From assembly GCA_003339415.1 (NCBI GenBank), contig PDHQ01000006.1, positions 241,668 through 305,667 on the forward strand: 64,000 nt of DNA, read 5' to 3'. This document shows, one piece after another, positions 44,071 to 54,368 of this stretch (position 1 is the first letter of the stretch; each line of letters opens with the position of its first letter). The notes beneath the pieces were generated by a model. The model was not told the DNA's origin, did no database searches, and saw nothing but the letters and a program-made list of their open reading frames with translations. Origin of the DNA: Ophiocordyceps camponoti-saundersi (nom. inval.). Lineage: Eukaryota; Ascomycota; Sordariomycetes; Hypocreales; Ophiocordycipitaceae. Position numbers and translations under genes: made by a program.

Positions 44071-44637
44071 CTACTTCAGACGCACTACAACTTCAAGGTA
44101 GCTCAGTCTCCTAACTCGGGTCTCATCGTCGCCGTCTTCGCCCTCAGCCGGTAGCACGTCATCGACGGCACCCACAGTGCCGGTCCGCACCTCGACGGCA
44201 CAGTCGCCTTTGTTCTCGAACCAGCTAGCCACAGAGAGCGTCTTTTCAATAGCCTTACCGGCACCGGAAACCGTCACCGCCGTCCGACTGGCAGACGCAG
44301 CAGCGTCATCTCGACTCAGGGCCTGGACACGGGCGGATAACGAGGCGTTCCGGGGCGCGGCGGCGGAGGCGGCAGCATCGCGTAGGGACTTGTCGAGGAG
44401 TCTCTGAACGCGGTTGACGACGGACATGAAATGCGTAGATGAAGAGACGTAGATGACGGGCTTCCTCGACGAAGAGCCGGCTTGGCGACGCAAGAGAGGG
44501 CGTTTCCGGACTTTGGCTCCTGTAATTGCGTCAGCTGAGGGAAAGATCGATGGATCCACTGTAGACTTACCATCAGGTATTGGTGGTAGCTTATCATTCG
44601 GAGGTTTGCGCCGAGGCGAAGTTTTTGCGGCCGTCAT
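44071..44637 (-). CDS. POP7: RNase P/MRP subunit Pop7 (Rpp20), Alba fold
   Basis: Pop7 binds the P3 arm of RNase P and RNase MRP RNA with Pop6-type partners, acting in tRNA and rRNA processing in the nucleus. The core shows VIYVSSSTHFMSVVNRVQRLL, TVSGAGKAIEKTLSVASWFE and EVRTGTVGAVDDV, the Alba-fold pattern of Rpp20. The frame is open for 188 codons, but it contains a complete intron signal set (GTAAGT at 44570, GCTGAC, ACAG at 44520) of 51 bp with no stop codon. Splicing gives two exons, 44637-44571 and 44519-44071, and a 171-residue protein in which PPIPDG joins AKVRKRPLL. I favour the spliced form. It is divergent from RAV2 over 313 bp. Confidence 0.85.
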   Translation of the reverse strand: MTAAKTSPRRKPPNDKLPPIPDGKSTVDPSIFPSADAITGAKVRKRPLLRRQAGSSSRKPVIYVSSSTHFMSVVNRVQRLLDKSLRDAAASAAAPRNASLSARVQALSRDDAAASASRTAVTVSGAGKAIEKTLSVASWFENKGDCAVEVRTGTVGAVDDVLPAEGEDGDDETRVRRLSYLEVVVRLK

Positions 44638-44950
44638 TATGATGATGCTCAGATCTCCTTCTCACTCTCTAGCTCGGCATCGGCTGAAGCTTGAAGACGG
44701 CAGTCTCACACGTGACCCTTTACAGCAGTACCACCCCACAGTAACGGTTACCCGCAGAGCCGATATCGCAGCATCACGTAATGATGTCCGGCCACGTTCA
44801 TCCACCTTACACCTCACACCTCCTACCTCACACACTGACACGCTCTCTCTCTTCAGCCCGTCATTCCGTCTCTTCCCCTCACATCAAAGAAACCTTTCTT
44901 TTCCCCATCCTGCTCCGTCAGGAAATGGCCCCCAGCCCGCGCCGTCTACG
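44638..44950. promoter_or_regulatory. Bidirectional promoter, POP7 / RAV2
   Basis: 313 bp between divergent start codons, with pyrimidine-rich stretches on the RAV2 side. No specific site stands out. Confidence 0.45.
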
Positions 44951-46119
44951 ATGTCGCTCTCTTCCGACCTATGGCCGCCCGTCTCCCCCGAGGAGCTGGA
45001 GATCAACAAGGCCGAGACGCTGGTTCGAGCCTCGAATTCCCTCACCCTCCCTTCCCTGTCTCTACGTGATTCTTTGGGAGCACGCTGACGAGGAAAGGAG
45101 CAATCCCCCTTCTCTTAGAAACGTGAACTCGTTTGGATCACGGAAGAAACCATCAAGGCCTGTCGACAGCTCAAGCACGGCCTAGACGACTGCTACGCCC
45201 TCATCGCGCCCATCGATCCAGGCAGCACGCTCGTCATGAGCACCCCGCGCAATGAAAAGGTCAAGGGCACCATGACGCGCGTCGGCAGCCGCCTCGTCAA
45301 AGGCGTGCGTCCTCTCGGCCTCTCGTTCTTTCGTCGTCTTCGTCGCTGGCTGACTGCGCCGCCTCTTCCCGCGCTGCAACGTGCTTCCTGTCCCCCGTTT
45401 TCGTCTCGTTACAGTCGTTGAATCTTCAGCTTCGTACTACGCCTGCCATCTCCGTCGCCCTATCGCCTTCGTCCCCTATCCATGTACACGCCCTCGATGA
45501 TCTTCACACCCATCTCAGCCAATCCATCGACCTTCTCTCCCTGACCCTCGCCCGCGACCCGCCTCACGACCCACCGTCTGTCGCGTCCACCCTCGCCCTC
45601 ATCTCCGACTCTCTCGCAGAGTCAATGGCTCTCCTCAAGGGCCCACCCCTCAACCTGCCAGACGCATCCTGGCAGACGAGCTCCTGTCCACCCCACCACT
45701 TCTCCCCGCCGCTTCCGGCCAACCTCAGCTTTCACGTGGGTCTGCAGGACAGCTGCATCGTCCTCGTCCTGCGCACGCTCGAGCCCGTCGACGCTCCCGT
45801 ACACCTAGGCACCAAGCTGGGCCTCGCCATCGGCACCGTGCGCCGCATAGAGCACGACGAGATGGATCTGGTGTTCCGGTACAGTCCTTCCGGCGACGGC
45901 TCCGCAGAACCCAAAAGGGGCTCGTCCAGACGAAGCTTCGATCCGGCCACCGGCGGCCGAGGCGCCCAAGACGTCTACGTTCGCGAAAAAGTCCGCGTCG
46001 AGAGCGCCGATCCCAGCCTCATCTCTTTGCAGTCCAAGCTCGGCTACCTCAACAACATGCTCTGCCAGACGAGAAGGAACCTGGCTACCGTCATGGCCGT
46101 GGCCGATGTCGACTGCTGA
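44951..46119 (+). CDS. RAV2: RAVE complex subunit 2 (Rogdi family)
   Basis: Rav2/Rogdi belongs to the RAVE complex, which reassembles the V-ATPase V1 and Vo sectors on vacuolar and endosomal membranes. Three exons, 44951-45022, 45119-45304 and 45415-46119, give 320 residues. Exon 1 reads MSLSSDLWPPVSPEELE and ends ETL; exon 2 continues KRELVWITEETIKACRQLK to GSRLVKG; exon 3 starts SLNLQLRTTPAISVAL. Landmarks are STLVMSTPRNEKVKGTMTR, HVHALDDLHTHLSQSIDLL and LQSKLGYLNNMLCQTRRNL. The first donor is GTTCGA, weaker than the others, but the join restores the family pattern and a CGCTGACG branch point lies in that intron. Length fits the family. Confidence 0.82.
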
Positions 46120-46522
46120 AGGGGGGTGGTGTATGAAGCCGCGAGATACAGCATTACGACCTCGGTTCTAGACGGATAACGGGTCGACCCTCTACGCATC
46201 TGGGGAGCGTACAACAAACCCAGGTGACGAAGTGTACAATATGATGCCCTCTGAATTCATCTGCGTAGGCACCTATTCGATCTTGCGCTCTGCCTCACAT
46301 GACATCTCTACCGATCGAATAGGGGTGGAAAATACAACGTTGATGCCCCAGCAAGGAGACGACCGAAATTGGCTCGGTACAACGACTTTGGAGGAAACGT
46401 ACAAAAAGTTGTCAAGACACATCTTGTTAGGAAAGGGGCTCTTATGTAGAAGAAAGTAACGACATGCCACAAAGAAGAAGACAATAAGCACAAGTGAAGA
46501 AAACAAAAGCTGTGATTATGAT
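46120..46522. other. Convergent intergenic region, RAV2 / NIPSNAP
   Basis: 3' flanks of both genes. I see no gene. Confidence 0.5.
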
Positions 46523-47656
46523 CTAGGCCACAGGCGACCAAGGCATGGCAATCATGATCCTCGACTTCATCGTCTGGATAAGCGGCACCGTCCTGTGAAC
46601 GGTATCGCTCCAGCCCTCGACAGACCAGCTCTTCTCGCGCCGCTCGCGCCTCTCCTCGAGGTTGGCGAACTGCCATAGGTGATGGACGGTGTTGAGGTCT
46701 CCTATTTGGACGAACCAGGCGCCGACGCCCTCCATGACCTCGCGACGGGCCTTGAGCCCGCGCCGCCAGTGAGTCTCCCACTCGAGGAGGTTGCCCGGGT
46801 GGAGCGTGTAGGACCGCAGCTCGAAGACGCCGCCCAGCTGGCGGGGAGGCGTCGTCGGCCAGAACGAGAACTCTTGCATCAGGGAGATGTGCTTGGCTTT
46901 GATCATCGACTTGAGCTGGTTGTCCATGTCGGCGAAGTCGGGGTGGTGGGTGATGGAGTATCTGGACTCGTGATATCCGGCGTACTTTTGGTATTCCCAG
47001 ATGTGCACTGGAGAGGAAGAGGCTGTCAGCGAGTAGTTTAAAACAAGGAAAAGAGAAGGGGAGAACCTACCAAACGTGTCGCAGTCTCCGATTTCCGTGC
47101 GCCAGCTTCCGACCAGGTGAACCTTATTCTCAGGCGCGTTGGCGATGCGAGGATACCACTGTCCGATGAGTTTGACGTAGTCGTCGACCCTGTCGTTCTT
47201 GACCTCGTGGGTGACGATGGAGTGAACATACTTGCCACGAGCCAAGACCTGACTGAAGCTCGCCTGGATCTGAGCCTCCATCTCCCGACCCTCCTTGGTG
47301 CCATAGATGAGGTTAGTGAGAGGGCTCGATTTGCGATCGGGCTCCTTCTGCTTGGCCTGCGCCGAAATGCCTGCAGCATTCTGCCATGAGCCAGTGCCCG
47401 ACAGCTCGGACGACGAAGCACCGGAAGAAGACTTTTGGGCGGCCAACGCACGTGCTCCCTGCTCTCTCTGGGCCTCGGCCAACTGCTCTCGAAACGCCTT
47501 TTGCTTGCTGTTGAAGGATTCGACCGATGCCGCTGATGGGTTTATGTCGCCCATCGAAGGTGACTTTAACTGGCCGAGCGTAGCCGTTGTGCTGAAGGCT
47601 CTCACGCCTGGAGAAGCAGCCGCAACGGCACGTCGAGATATGCCTCGACACAGCAT
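46523..47656 (-). CDS. Mitochondrial NIPSNAP family protein
   Basis: NIPSNAP proteins are mitochondrial proteins with dimeric alpha-beta barrel domains; in animals they mark damaged mitochondria, while the fungal role is unknown. Two exons, 47656-47071 and 47007-46523, give 356 residues. The N-terminus (MLCRGISRRAVAAASPGVRAFSTTA is the presequence region, split here as MLCRGISRRAVAAAS and RAFSTTA) is a clear mitochondrial signal. Two NIPSNAP domains follow: one around YVHSIVTHEVKNDRVDDY to VHLVGSWRTEIGDCDTF, the other around GVFELRSYTLHPGNLLEWE to DLNTVHHLWQFANLEERRE. The 63-bp intron has GTAGGT, GCTGAC and CCAG and no in-frame stop, so an unspliced frame is also open. The much longer upstream frame (Met at 48142) has no similarity to anything and is not used. 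Confidence 0.87.
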   Translation of the reverse strand: MLCRGISRRAVAAASPGVRAFSTTATLGQLKSPSMGDINPSAASVESFNSKQKAFREQLAEAQREQGARALAAQKSSSGASSSELSGTGSWQNAAGISAQAKQKEPDRKSSPLTNLIYGTKEGREMEAQIQASFSQVLARGKYVHSIVTHEVKNDRVDDYVKLIGQWYPRIANAPENKVHLVGSWRTEIGDCDTFGRFSPSLFLVLNYSLTASSSPVHIWEYQKYAGYHESRYSITHHPDFADMDNQLKSMIKAKHISLMQEFSFWPTTPPRQLGGVFELRSYTLHPGNLLEWETHWRRGLKARREVMEGVGAWFVQIGDLNTVHHLWQFANLEERRERREKSWSVEGWSDTVHRTVPLIQTMKSRIMIAMPWSPVA

Positions 47657-48335
47657 GGCGTCGGCGACAAAGTGGGAAAGGGTGGGGGAAAAAAAAAGAG
47701 GACGATGCTGAAGTAGTCGAAGATCGGTGGCGGGTTTTAAAGGATGGCGTGGGGGGAAAGGCAAACAGATGATGCGTTCCCCGTCGCGACGAAGTAAGCA
47801 AGCGAGTTGTAAGGCCTCTAAAGAGAGCAGGGAGCTGCCAGAACGGGAGCTTTCGCGGGCGTCGCAGAACAACTTGAGTGGGAAGGGGGGGAAGGGGGGG
47901 GGGGTGAGCGAAAAGGGGGTGCCGCGATTGGATGCTCCGCGGCACGGGGAGCGTCGCAGACTAAGTCTTCCACCCCGCACGACTAGCAGGGCGAGGTACC
48001 TGTCAGAGGAGAAAGAAGATTCAGGTTCCAGAGAGGAGGAGACGATGTACGAACTGCAGACGCTGATTGATGAGGCTGGAGTGCGGAGAAGCTTGGAGAG
48101 CTCTAGGTAGATGGAGGGGGGTGAAGAAGTGCATGATGTCACTCTCTACCAAGTCACGTGCAGCTACAGCTCTTTCTCCTGGAGTAATAATAGCTGAGAG
48201 AACGGGATGGGAAAATCCGTTGATCCGCCGGGCCTCTCAACACCTTGAGATCGGCTCTTACGCAGAGAGGGAGAGAGAGTGTGCGTGAAGAAAAGAAAAC
48301 ACCACAAACCAGCAAGCAACTCTCCACCACCAACC
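47657..48335. promoter_or_regulatory. Bidirectional promoter, NIPSNAP / ATP18
   Basis: 679 bp between two genes for mitochondrial proteins. One ATTGG (CCAAT) word lies at 47937-47941, next to poly-G runs at 47880-47904. Confidence 0.4.
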
Positions 48336-48766
48336 ATGTCTTGGCTCGGCATTGCCCCCCTCAAGAAATTCCCGGCTCCTTTCCGTACGACCGATCTCGT
48401 TCTTTATCCCCCCCCCCCATCTCTCTTCTCCGCGCGCCCGCGAGGTCCAGAAAACTGACAGGCTCAGCAGTGAAGCCGATGGCGCCCTTCTTCGCAGCCG
48501 GTACGACCTTCAGACAGCAACCGAGGCGGCGCTTAATTTCTTCGCGTGTGCGCTGACGAATAGGTGGTAGGACTCATCATCGCCTACGGAGTTAATTCGA
48601 TTCAGAGCGCGATGATTGAGAGTACGGACTATCCCCTCCCCCTTTTCTCTTGATGGAATGGAGTTTTCGAGACGAGAGGCTGACGGGTATCCTCCGCTTT
48701 TGCGCAGCTGACGAGTGGAAGAACGATCCTCGGAATCCGAAAGTCAAGGCTGGAGGTGGTCACTAA
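48336..48766 (+). CDS. ATP18: ATP synthase subunit j (i/j), Atp18
   Basis: Atp18 is a small single-span subunit of the mitochondrial F1Fo ATP synthase. Four small exons, 48336-48384, 48468-48500, 48571-48621 and 48708-48766, give 63 residues. The protein reads MSWLGIAPLKKFPAPF, then VKPMAPFFAAG joined to LIIAYGVNSIQSAMIE, then TDEWKNDPRNPKVKAGGGH. KKFPAP, the PFF-AAG-span and the NDPRNP tail match the subunit j layout known from yeast. For exon 2 I chose the GCTCAG acceptor because ACTGAC just before it reads as the branch point; ACTGACAG is the alternative and adds two residues. For exon 3 I chose GTGGTAG, which aligns the membrane helix with the family. Confidence 0.84.
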
Positions 48767-49001
48767 TCTCTCTCTCTTTCTCTCTCACTACGAACTATCG
48801 AGGCTACGGAATAAAGCTATGAGGATTAAATTAGGGGGGAAAAAGACGGAAGAGGCGAATCATCTCTGCAAAAGAGGAACACCGTAGTTGACAATGTTTT
48901 GTAATCCACATGTCTCGAAACCACTCGATAACTCATCATTCATCCTCCATCCCATCATCACCTTTCCTGGTCCATCAATCCCCATCGCTGAGTCCCCGTT
49001 G

Positions 49002-49924
49002 ATGACAATCCGCATCGCCAATTCCGCCTTCCGATTCGCCCCGCGTCGAATCATGTCCACGTCCACGACAGCGGCTACGGCCACGTCACAGCGCGAAATC
49101 AAGATACTCATGCTCCACGGTCCGTTTCTTCCCCCCCTTTCCTCCATCATCACCTCCAGCTCTGTCGCCCAAAACACAAGTCCAATCGAAATCAACCAGG
49201 CTACACACAATCCGGGCCTCTCTTCCGCGCCAAAACCCGCGCCGTCGAAAAACTCCTCGTAAAGTTCCTAAGCCCAGCCTCTCTCCGCCCGACATTGATC
49301 TACCCGACGGCGCCGAACCGCATCCTCCTCAGAGACATACCCGGCTTTCTAGACAGCCCCGTCGGCAGCGCCGAATCGGAAGATGAACGGCAACCAGACG
49401 CCTGGGCCTGGTTCCGCAAAGACGAAGTCAGCGGCGCATACCGCTTTCTCGCCGAGGGCATGGCAGTGATAGCCAACGCCATCCGCGAAGCTCGAGGCGT
49501 AGATGCCGTCTGCGGCTTCAGTCAAGGCGGCGCCGTCGCCGCTCTCGTCGCCGCAGCCTTGGAGCCCAAGAGGCTCGTCGCCGAGGACGGACCCGACGCC
49601 GCTTGGGTCGCCGACTTGCGCGATGCCAACGACGGCAGACCTCTTCGCTTCGCCGTTTCCTACTCGGGCTTCTTTGCGCCCAATGATGCGCTCAAGTGGT
49701 GTTACCATCCCAAGATTGAGACCCCTACTCTCCACTACATCGGGAGCCTCGACACCGTCGTCGACGAGAACCGGACTTATGGACTCGTAGAGAGATGTCA
49801 GGACCCTGTTGTCGTCGTCCATCCGGGTGGCCATCATGTCCCCGTGGCCAGAGAATGGGTCATGCCCCTCGCCAGCTTCGTCACACAACATGCTGGGGCA
49901 CCGCAGTACAAGGCGGGGATTTAA
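49002..49924 (+). CDS. FSH1-type serine hydrolase
   Basis: This belongs to the FSH family (yeast Fsh1-3, human OVCA2), alpha/beta hydrolases with esterase-type activity and no settled substrate. Two exons, 49002-49119 and 49200-49924, give 280 residues. The join turns KILMLHG into LHGYTQSGPLFRAKTRAVEK, the conserved start of the family. The nucleophile elbow is VCGFSQGGAVAAL (Ser in GFSQG), and the His is in HPGGHHVPV; the acid residue is likely the Asp of GSLDTVV. All three are present. The start at 49002 gives an Arg-rich presequence-like leader (MTIRIANSAFRFAPRRIM); an in-frame Met at 49053 gives a cytosolic form. The donor is GTCCGT, a weaker type. Confidence 0.85.
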
Positions 49925-50062
49925 TCGCTGCACACACATACATATATACATACACGCCGGATGAGAACAAAGGGTGGCAACTGGATATAAACCTATAGGT
50001 AGAATTAGACTCCTCTAAGCAGGGCCCCGTCCGGGTCTATGTATACCGATACCAAGGCGTCT

Positions 50063-51682
50063 CTACTTTGCGCTGGTCGGTTGAATGCGCGCCATCATCT
50101 CCTCCTTGGTAATCAGATGATCGATCCTCTCCAGCAAGCCTAGCAGATTCTTCATGTTGTGGCTCCATTCATTGAGCACGTCGTCGGCGTCGCTCGGCTT
50201 GGCGAAGCTGACCACCCGCGCGGGCCGGTCAATCTTGGCATACACCGTCTTGGAAGTGACCAACTCGCTAATGTACTTTTCCGTCTCATCCTCTGTCAAG
50301 TCGAGAAGCTCCGTCAGGCGCTTCATCTCGATGCGCGTATAGTACTTGGCCACGACCCGGACATTGTGCTCGATGACACGCTTCCTGAGGTCCTCCCACC
50401 GCTGATGGGCCTTGTCATCCGACGACTGGCCGGCCTGAGAGTCGAATATGTCGGTGCTGCACAGGTGCGGGCCGAACTTCTTGGCAATCTCGGGCCACCG
50501 CATCAGCTCGTGAATGGTGAAGAGGCGAAGTAGTTCGGCATCCATGGGGATCTGGGAGTTACGCGTATCGCGATGGATCCGGTGGAGGAGGTCGTGTTGT
50601 TCGTTATCGTAAGGAGCCAGGATGGCAAAGTAAATGATGCGCTGAAGGACCTGAATGATGGCATTAGCAACATCGACAAACGTCATGCCGGGGGCTCGCG
50701 CACGTACAGGATGAAGTTTGGCCGGGTCCTCTTCCACAGCCTCAGTGTCCAGGACCTGCCGATAATGCTTGCAGACATCGAGATACTTTCCTTCGTGCTT
50801 GGCAAGCATGATTTGCTGCTCATAATAGCGTAGTCTCAGGTCTGTCGTGTCGTCGTCCAAGTCGTCACGGACCTCCTCTCCAGGAGTCTTCTTCTTCTCG
50901 CGCTCCTTCCTGGCCTTTTCTATCTCCTCGGCCGTCTTCTTGGGCTTCCGCGACAGGTATTTGGTGCTGATCTTGCGGGCCAGGATGCCTGCCTGTGTCC
51001 AGTCGCCACTCTCGATGCAGAGGGCGACCTGGGCTAGGATGAACTCGGTCTTCTCCCTGCGACCCATGGAGCCAAACGTCTCGACCTGGAGCTCACAGAG
51101 AATCTCGGTGGCGGCCTTGAGGTCACCCTGGGATTTCTTCATGTCCGATAGGATCTTGGTGACGCGAGCACGCTCGACCTCGACGAATATCTTGCCCTCG
51201 GTTACCGTCCGTAGCGTGTCGATGACAGAGAGCTTCGTCTTGACGTTGGGCGTCTCGTCGAGAAAGCCAACGACGGTCTGAACCATCTTGGTAATGGCCT
51301 GCTTGAGTTGACTGTGCTTCTTGGATAGGACCAGTGTCTGCTCGTTCATCAAGCTCCAGTCACCCGCGTTTTTGCAGAGGGTGACGATTGCGATGATGAC
51401 GCGCGACGTCGATGCTAGATCCGAGGCCTGGTCCGCTCGTCAGAAGGGGTACAGGTGGCTAAGCGAGCAAGCGACTGACCTGACGAGTCTGCTTCTCTAG
51501 AGCCGTGAGCTTCTCAATGGCTCCTTGAAGATTAGTCTATGGTGAGGAAATTGTCAGTAAGTGGCCAGACGAGCTGCTGGAAACGGCTTCGTTCAAACCT
51601 TTGCCAGCGCCTCGGCCTCTGGGAGCTGCCGGTCGACCTCTTTGGAGAAGTCCTTCTCGGGCTTGAGAACTCCTTCAGACAT
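50063..51682 (-). CDS. RPN5: 26S proteasome lid subunit Rpn5 (PSMD12)
   Basis: Rpn5 is a PCI-domain subunit of the proteasome lid. Three exons, 51682-51599, 51536-51480 and 51427-50063, give 501 residues. Exon 1 encodes MSEGVLKPEKDFSKEVD and ends EALAK; exon 2 is TNLQGAIEKLTALEKQTRQ; exon 3 starts ASDLASTSRVIIAIVTLCKN. Landmarks are ILCELQVETFGSM, LRYYEQQIMLAKHEGKYLD and the PCI winged-helix region near RVIEHNVRVVAKYYTRI to LTEDETEKYISELV. The C-terminus (LLERIDHLITKEEMMARI) forms the helix that joins the lid bundle. The frame starting MMNEQ is only the exon 3 portion. Length fits the family. Confidence 0.94.
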
Positions 51683-52173
51683 GACGGCGACTGATGATGT
51701 TTTTTTGGTTGGCTGAAGGAGGTGTATGGGGAGAGGAGCCTCTGATCGGGCTACTACGGAAGCGGTTCAGCCGGACGATGGCGGCAGAAGACGATGATGG
51801 GATGGAGATTTGGCAGCTCAAGTTGACCTGGAACCTCTTGCTAACAGCCGTACTCGTAACGCCGCCCGTAACGGTCACCTGATTACATAATCGCAACGGC
51901 GCGAGGGAGAGGAGACGAGAGTGCATACGGATAGAGCTCGGAGATTTGTTAGTCCTCTCCGATTATCATCACGACAGAAGCTCAAGCTCAAGCTTCATCC
52001 CTCTACATACAGGCTACGGTTATCTGCACAGTATAGGAGGGAAAGGAAGACTCGACGTCTGTTTCTGGTAGCTGAAAAGTCAAGATATACACATTGACGG
52101 GAAGGAAACCGGTTTCCAAAAGATCGATCACTCTGCACACACCAATCCCTTCCGTGCAGTACCGGAAAGCAAG
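51683..52173. other. Intergenic region, RPN5 upstream
   Basis: Promoter side of RPN5 and 3' flank of the proline-rich secreted gene. I see no gene. Confidence 0.5.
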
Positions 52174-53132
52174 CTAATAATATATGCCAGGCCTCAGGTG
52201 CGGAGGCACCTCGGGAGATTGCAGCGGTATTACCGGGGGAATGTAGTCTTGCAATTTGGGTTTCGGGGTACTAGGTCTCGGCGGCGGAGTCAGATGCGGA
52301 GGCCCCTCGGAAGATCGCGGCGGAGTCTGTGGCGGCTTCTGGACCCGAATTTTCGGCTTCGGGGTAGATGGTCGCGGCGGCGGAGTCAGGTGCGCCGGCT
52401 TCTCCGGCCGCTCTGGGGGCGACTTGCCGGCCGTTGCTCGGAACTCGGGCTTCTTCTCCGCGTCGAGCCTAGTCATATCCCAGTCGACTACGGTTCCCTT
52501 TTTTGGCATCGCCGGCGGTTGCCATGGTGGATTTGCTGGAGGCGGTTTGTCGCCTTTGGCTTTCTGCTTGGTCGCATCGGTTTTCTCTGGCTTTAGAAGG
52601 GAGATGAAGGACGGGTAGTAGCGGCTGGAAGTGATCGGAGGTTGCTGGCTTGAGCCTGGCCTTGAGCTCAGCTGTTCATATGGTGGTAACGACCCTGCTG
52701 TTCCTCCTCCTCCGAAAAAGGTTCTCTTCCACCCAAGACCTGGCTATAGAAAGCATTGCGTTAGCCGCGTGACTCTTTGGGGGAAACTCTTGAAGGATAG
52801 CTTCTGTTAATCTTCCTCACCCCTCGACCCGTCTGCCTCTTCTCGAGTAAAGACAGAGCTTCAGTGGTGATCATGTCATGTGAGGACTGCCCTTTTACTA
52901 TAATAGGTTGGGATTTGGTCTCCGTCGGTCCGGATAGGCCGCTGGCTAGGTACAGTGGCAAAGCAGCTGGACGCCATAGTGTCTTTTCCACTGCGGACAG
53001 ATTCTCGAAATCGACGGCATTACCGTCGGATTGCCTCTTGGCGAATATAGGTAGAGCTTCGGTTCCGGTCGGTCCGAAGACTAATAGGCCGCCGGCCAGG
53101 ATCAGTGAGAGGACAGTCGAAGACCAGTGCAT
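52174..53132 (-). CDS. Secreted proline-rich protein with Lys-Arg processing sites
   Basis: I do not recognise a family. Two exons, 53132-52821 and 52743-52174, give 293 residues. The N-terminus (MHWSSTVLSLILAGGLLVFG) is a signal peptide, followed by FAKRQ and later LEKRQ, both Kex2-type Lys-Arg sites. The first exon ends QTGRG at a GTGAGG donor; a GCTAAC branch point and TATAG acceptor give a 77-bp intron, after which the frame continues PGLGWKRTFFGGGG. The C-terminal 100 residues are Pro/Lys-rich with a duplicated block HLTPPPRPSTPKPK and a third partial copy (VPPHLRPG). No cysteines are seen in the mature part. The two halves could be separate genes, but the splice signals and open phase favour one. 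A processed secreted protein or effector is an inference. Confidence 0.6.
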
Positions 53133-54368
53133 ATCTACGAGTAAGTTGAGATTGTATGTATGTAGCTCAGTCTGGAGAAAGCGTTTGCCGTTGGTGAAGG
53201 CGAGTCAACGAAAGCTAAAGAAGCAGACGAAGGAGGAGAAGGATGGTGGGAGAAGGATGATGTAGGATCAACCTCTTAAGCGAGAGTCAACGCATACCGA
53301 GGCACAGCGTCCTCCTCTGAGGGGAGACTTTCCGACCCTATATACACAAGAACAAGGGAGTTTGACATGATCAATCACAACATGTATGTGGTATGAATGT
53401 GGCATGTATGGAAACTATCTTGTTATGTTGACAACGCAAGCGTATGAGCAGCTTCGCTTCCGATCAAGACCAAACTTTGCATGGCCCGGGCATCATCACC
53501 CTGCTGGGCTATAAATATGTATGTTGCGCCCTCCGTCGTCCTCGTCAGCGCTGAGTCGTTGTTTTTCTTAATAGTAAAGCGGCCTATATTGGACCCTCAG
53601 TTATCGTCGATCGCTTCTTGCGTTCACAATAGGATTCTTCATGCTAGAATTCCTAGGCAATATGTAATCCGCCGGTGGTTATGTCCTCTTCGACGGCTCT
53701 CCCGCTTGTGATTATTATTAACACATGGACGTTCAGTAACGCTTGGATACTTGGGCGGAGCAGCAGGAAACGAAATATGATGGAATTACCTACGCACACA
53801 TCTATATACATACAGATATGCAGTTGATGATGAGCCGCCGAAGGTTGATGCAGACCTTGAACAGATTTGCTTGGCTCTTCACATGACCACAAGTTGTGTA
53901 ACTGTTGAGTCCAGGAAAGGCAGATAAACTGTCAGTCGGAATACGCGGCTGCTGATGAGTGGCAGACTGAAGCTAGGGTCCTTCAAAAGGGCTCACTGGG
54001 GCTGAATATGGATGCTACACCGGTTACACCGGTTGACACCCTTTGTGTCAGACCATCTCCTGGCAAAGTTCGGCAGCATTGCGTACATGCATACATACAA
54101 GCATCTTATGTATGTATACACATACTTCCGGCAGCTGTCAACGTAGATAGAAAGGCAATGTAACCTCGCTAATCAGCATAGAAGGTTGTCAAGATGAGAA
54201 GATAAAAAAAGCTACATATGTGGGAATCATCGGTATATACAGAATATGTTGTTCTAACAACATAGAAGCCATTGACGAGCCCAGATTCTAGAATCCAGTC
54301 GAATCAGACAGAGACTCTTCAAGCCCGCCTAGCTATTCAGCTCCGGCACCGCTGAGATGTAGAAACTT
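53133..54368. other. Intergenic region between two secreted-protein genes
   Basis: AT-richer DNA with TACATACA words. The right end is the 3' flank of the LKARQ gene, the left end the promoter of the proline-rich gene. I see no gene. Confidence 0.5.

Noticed and set aside
46523..48142. 539-residue NIPSNAP with long N-terminus
   Set aside because: The first 160 residues are Ser/Pro-rich noise upstream of a clear mitochondrial presequence starting at 47656.
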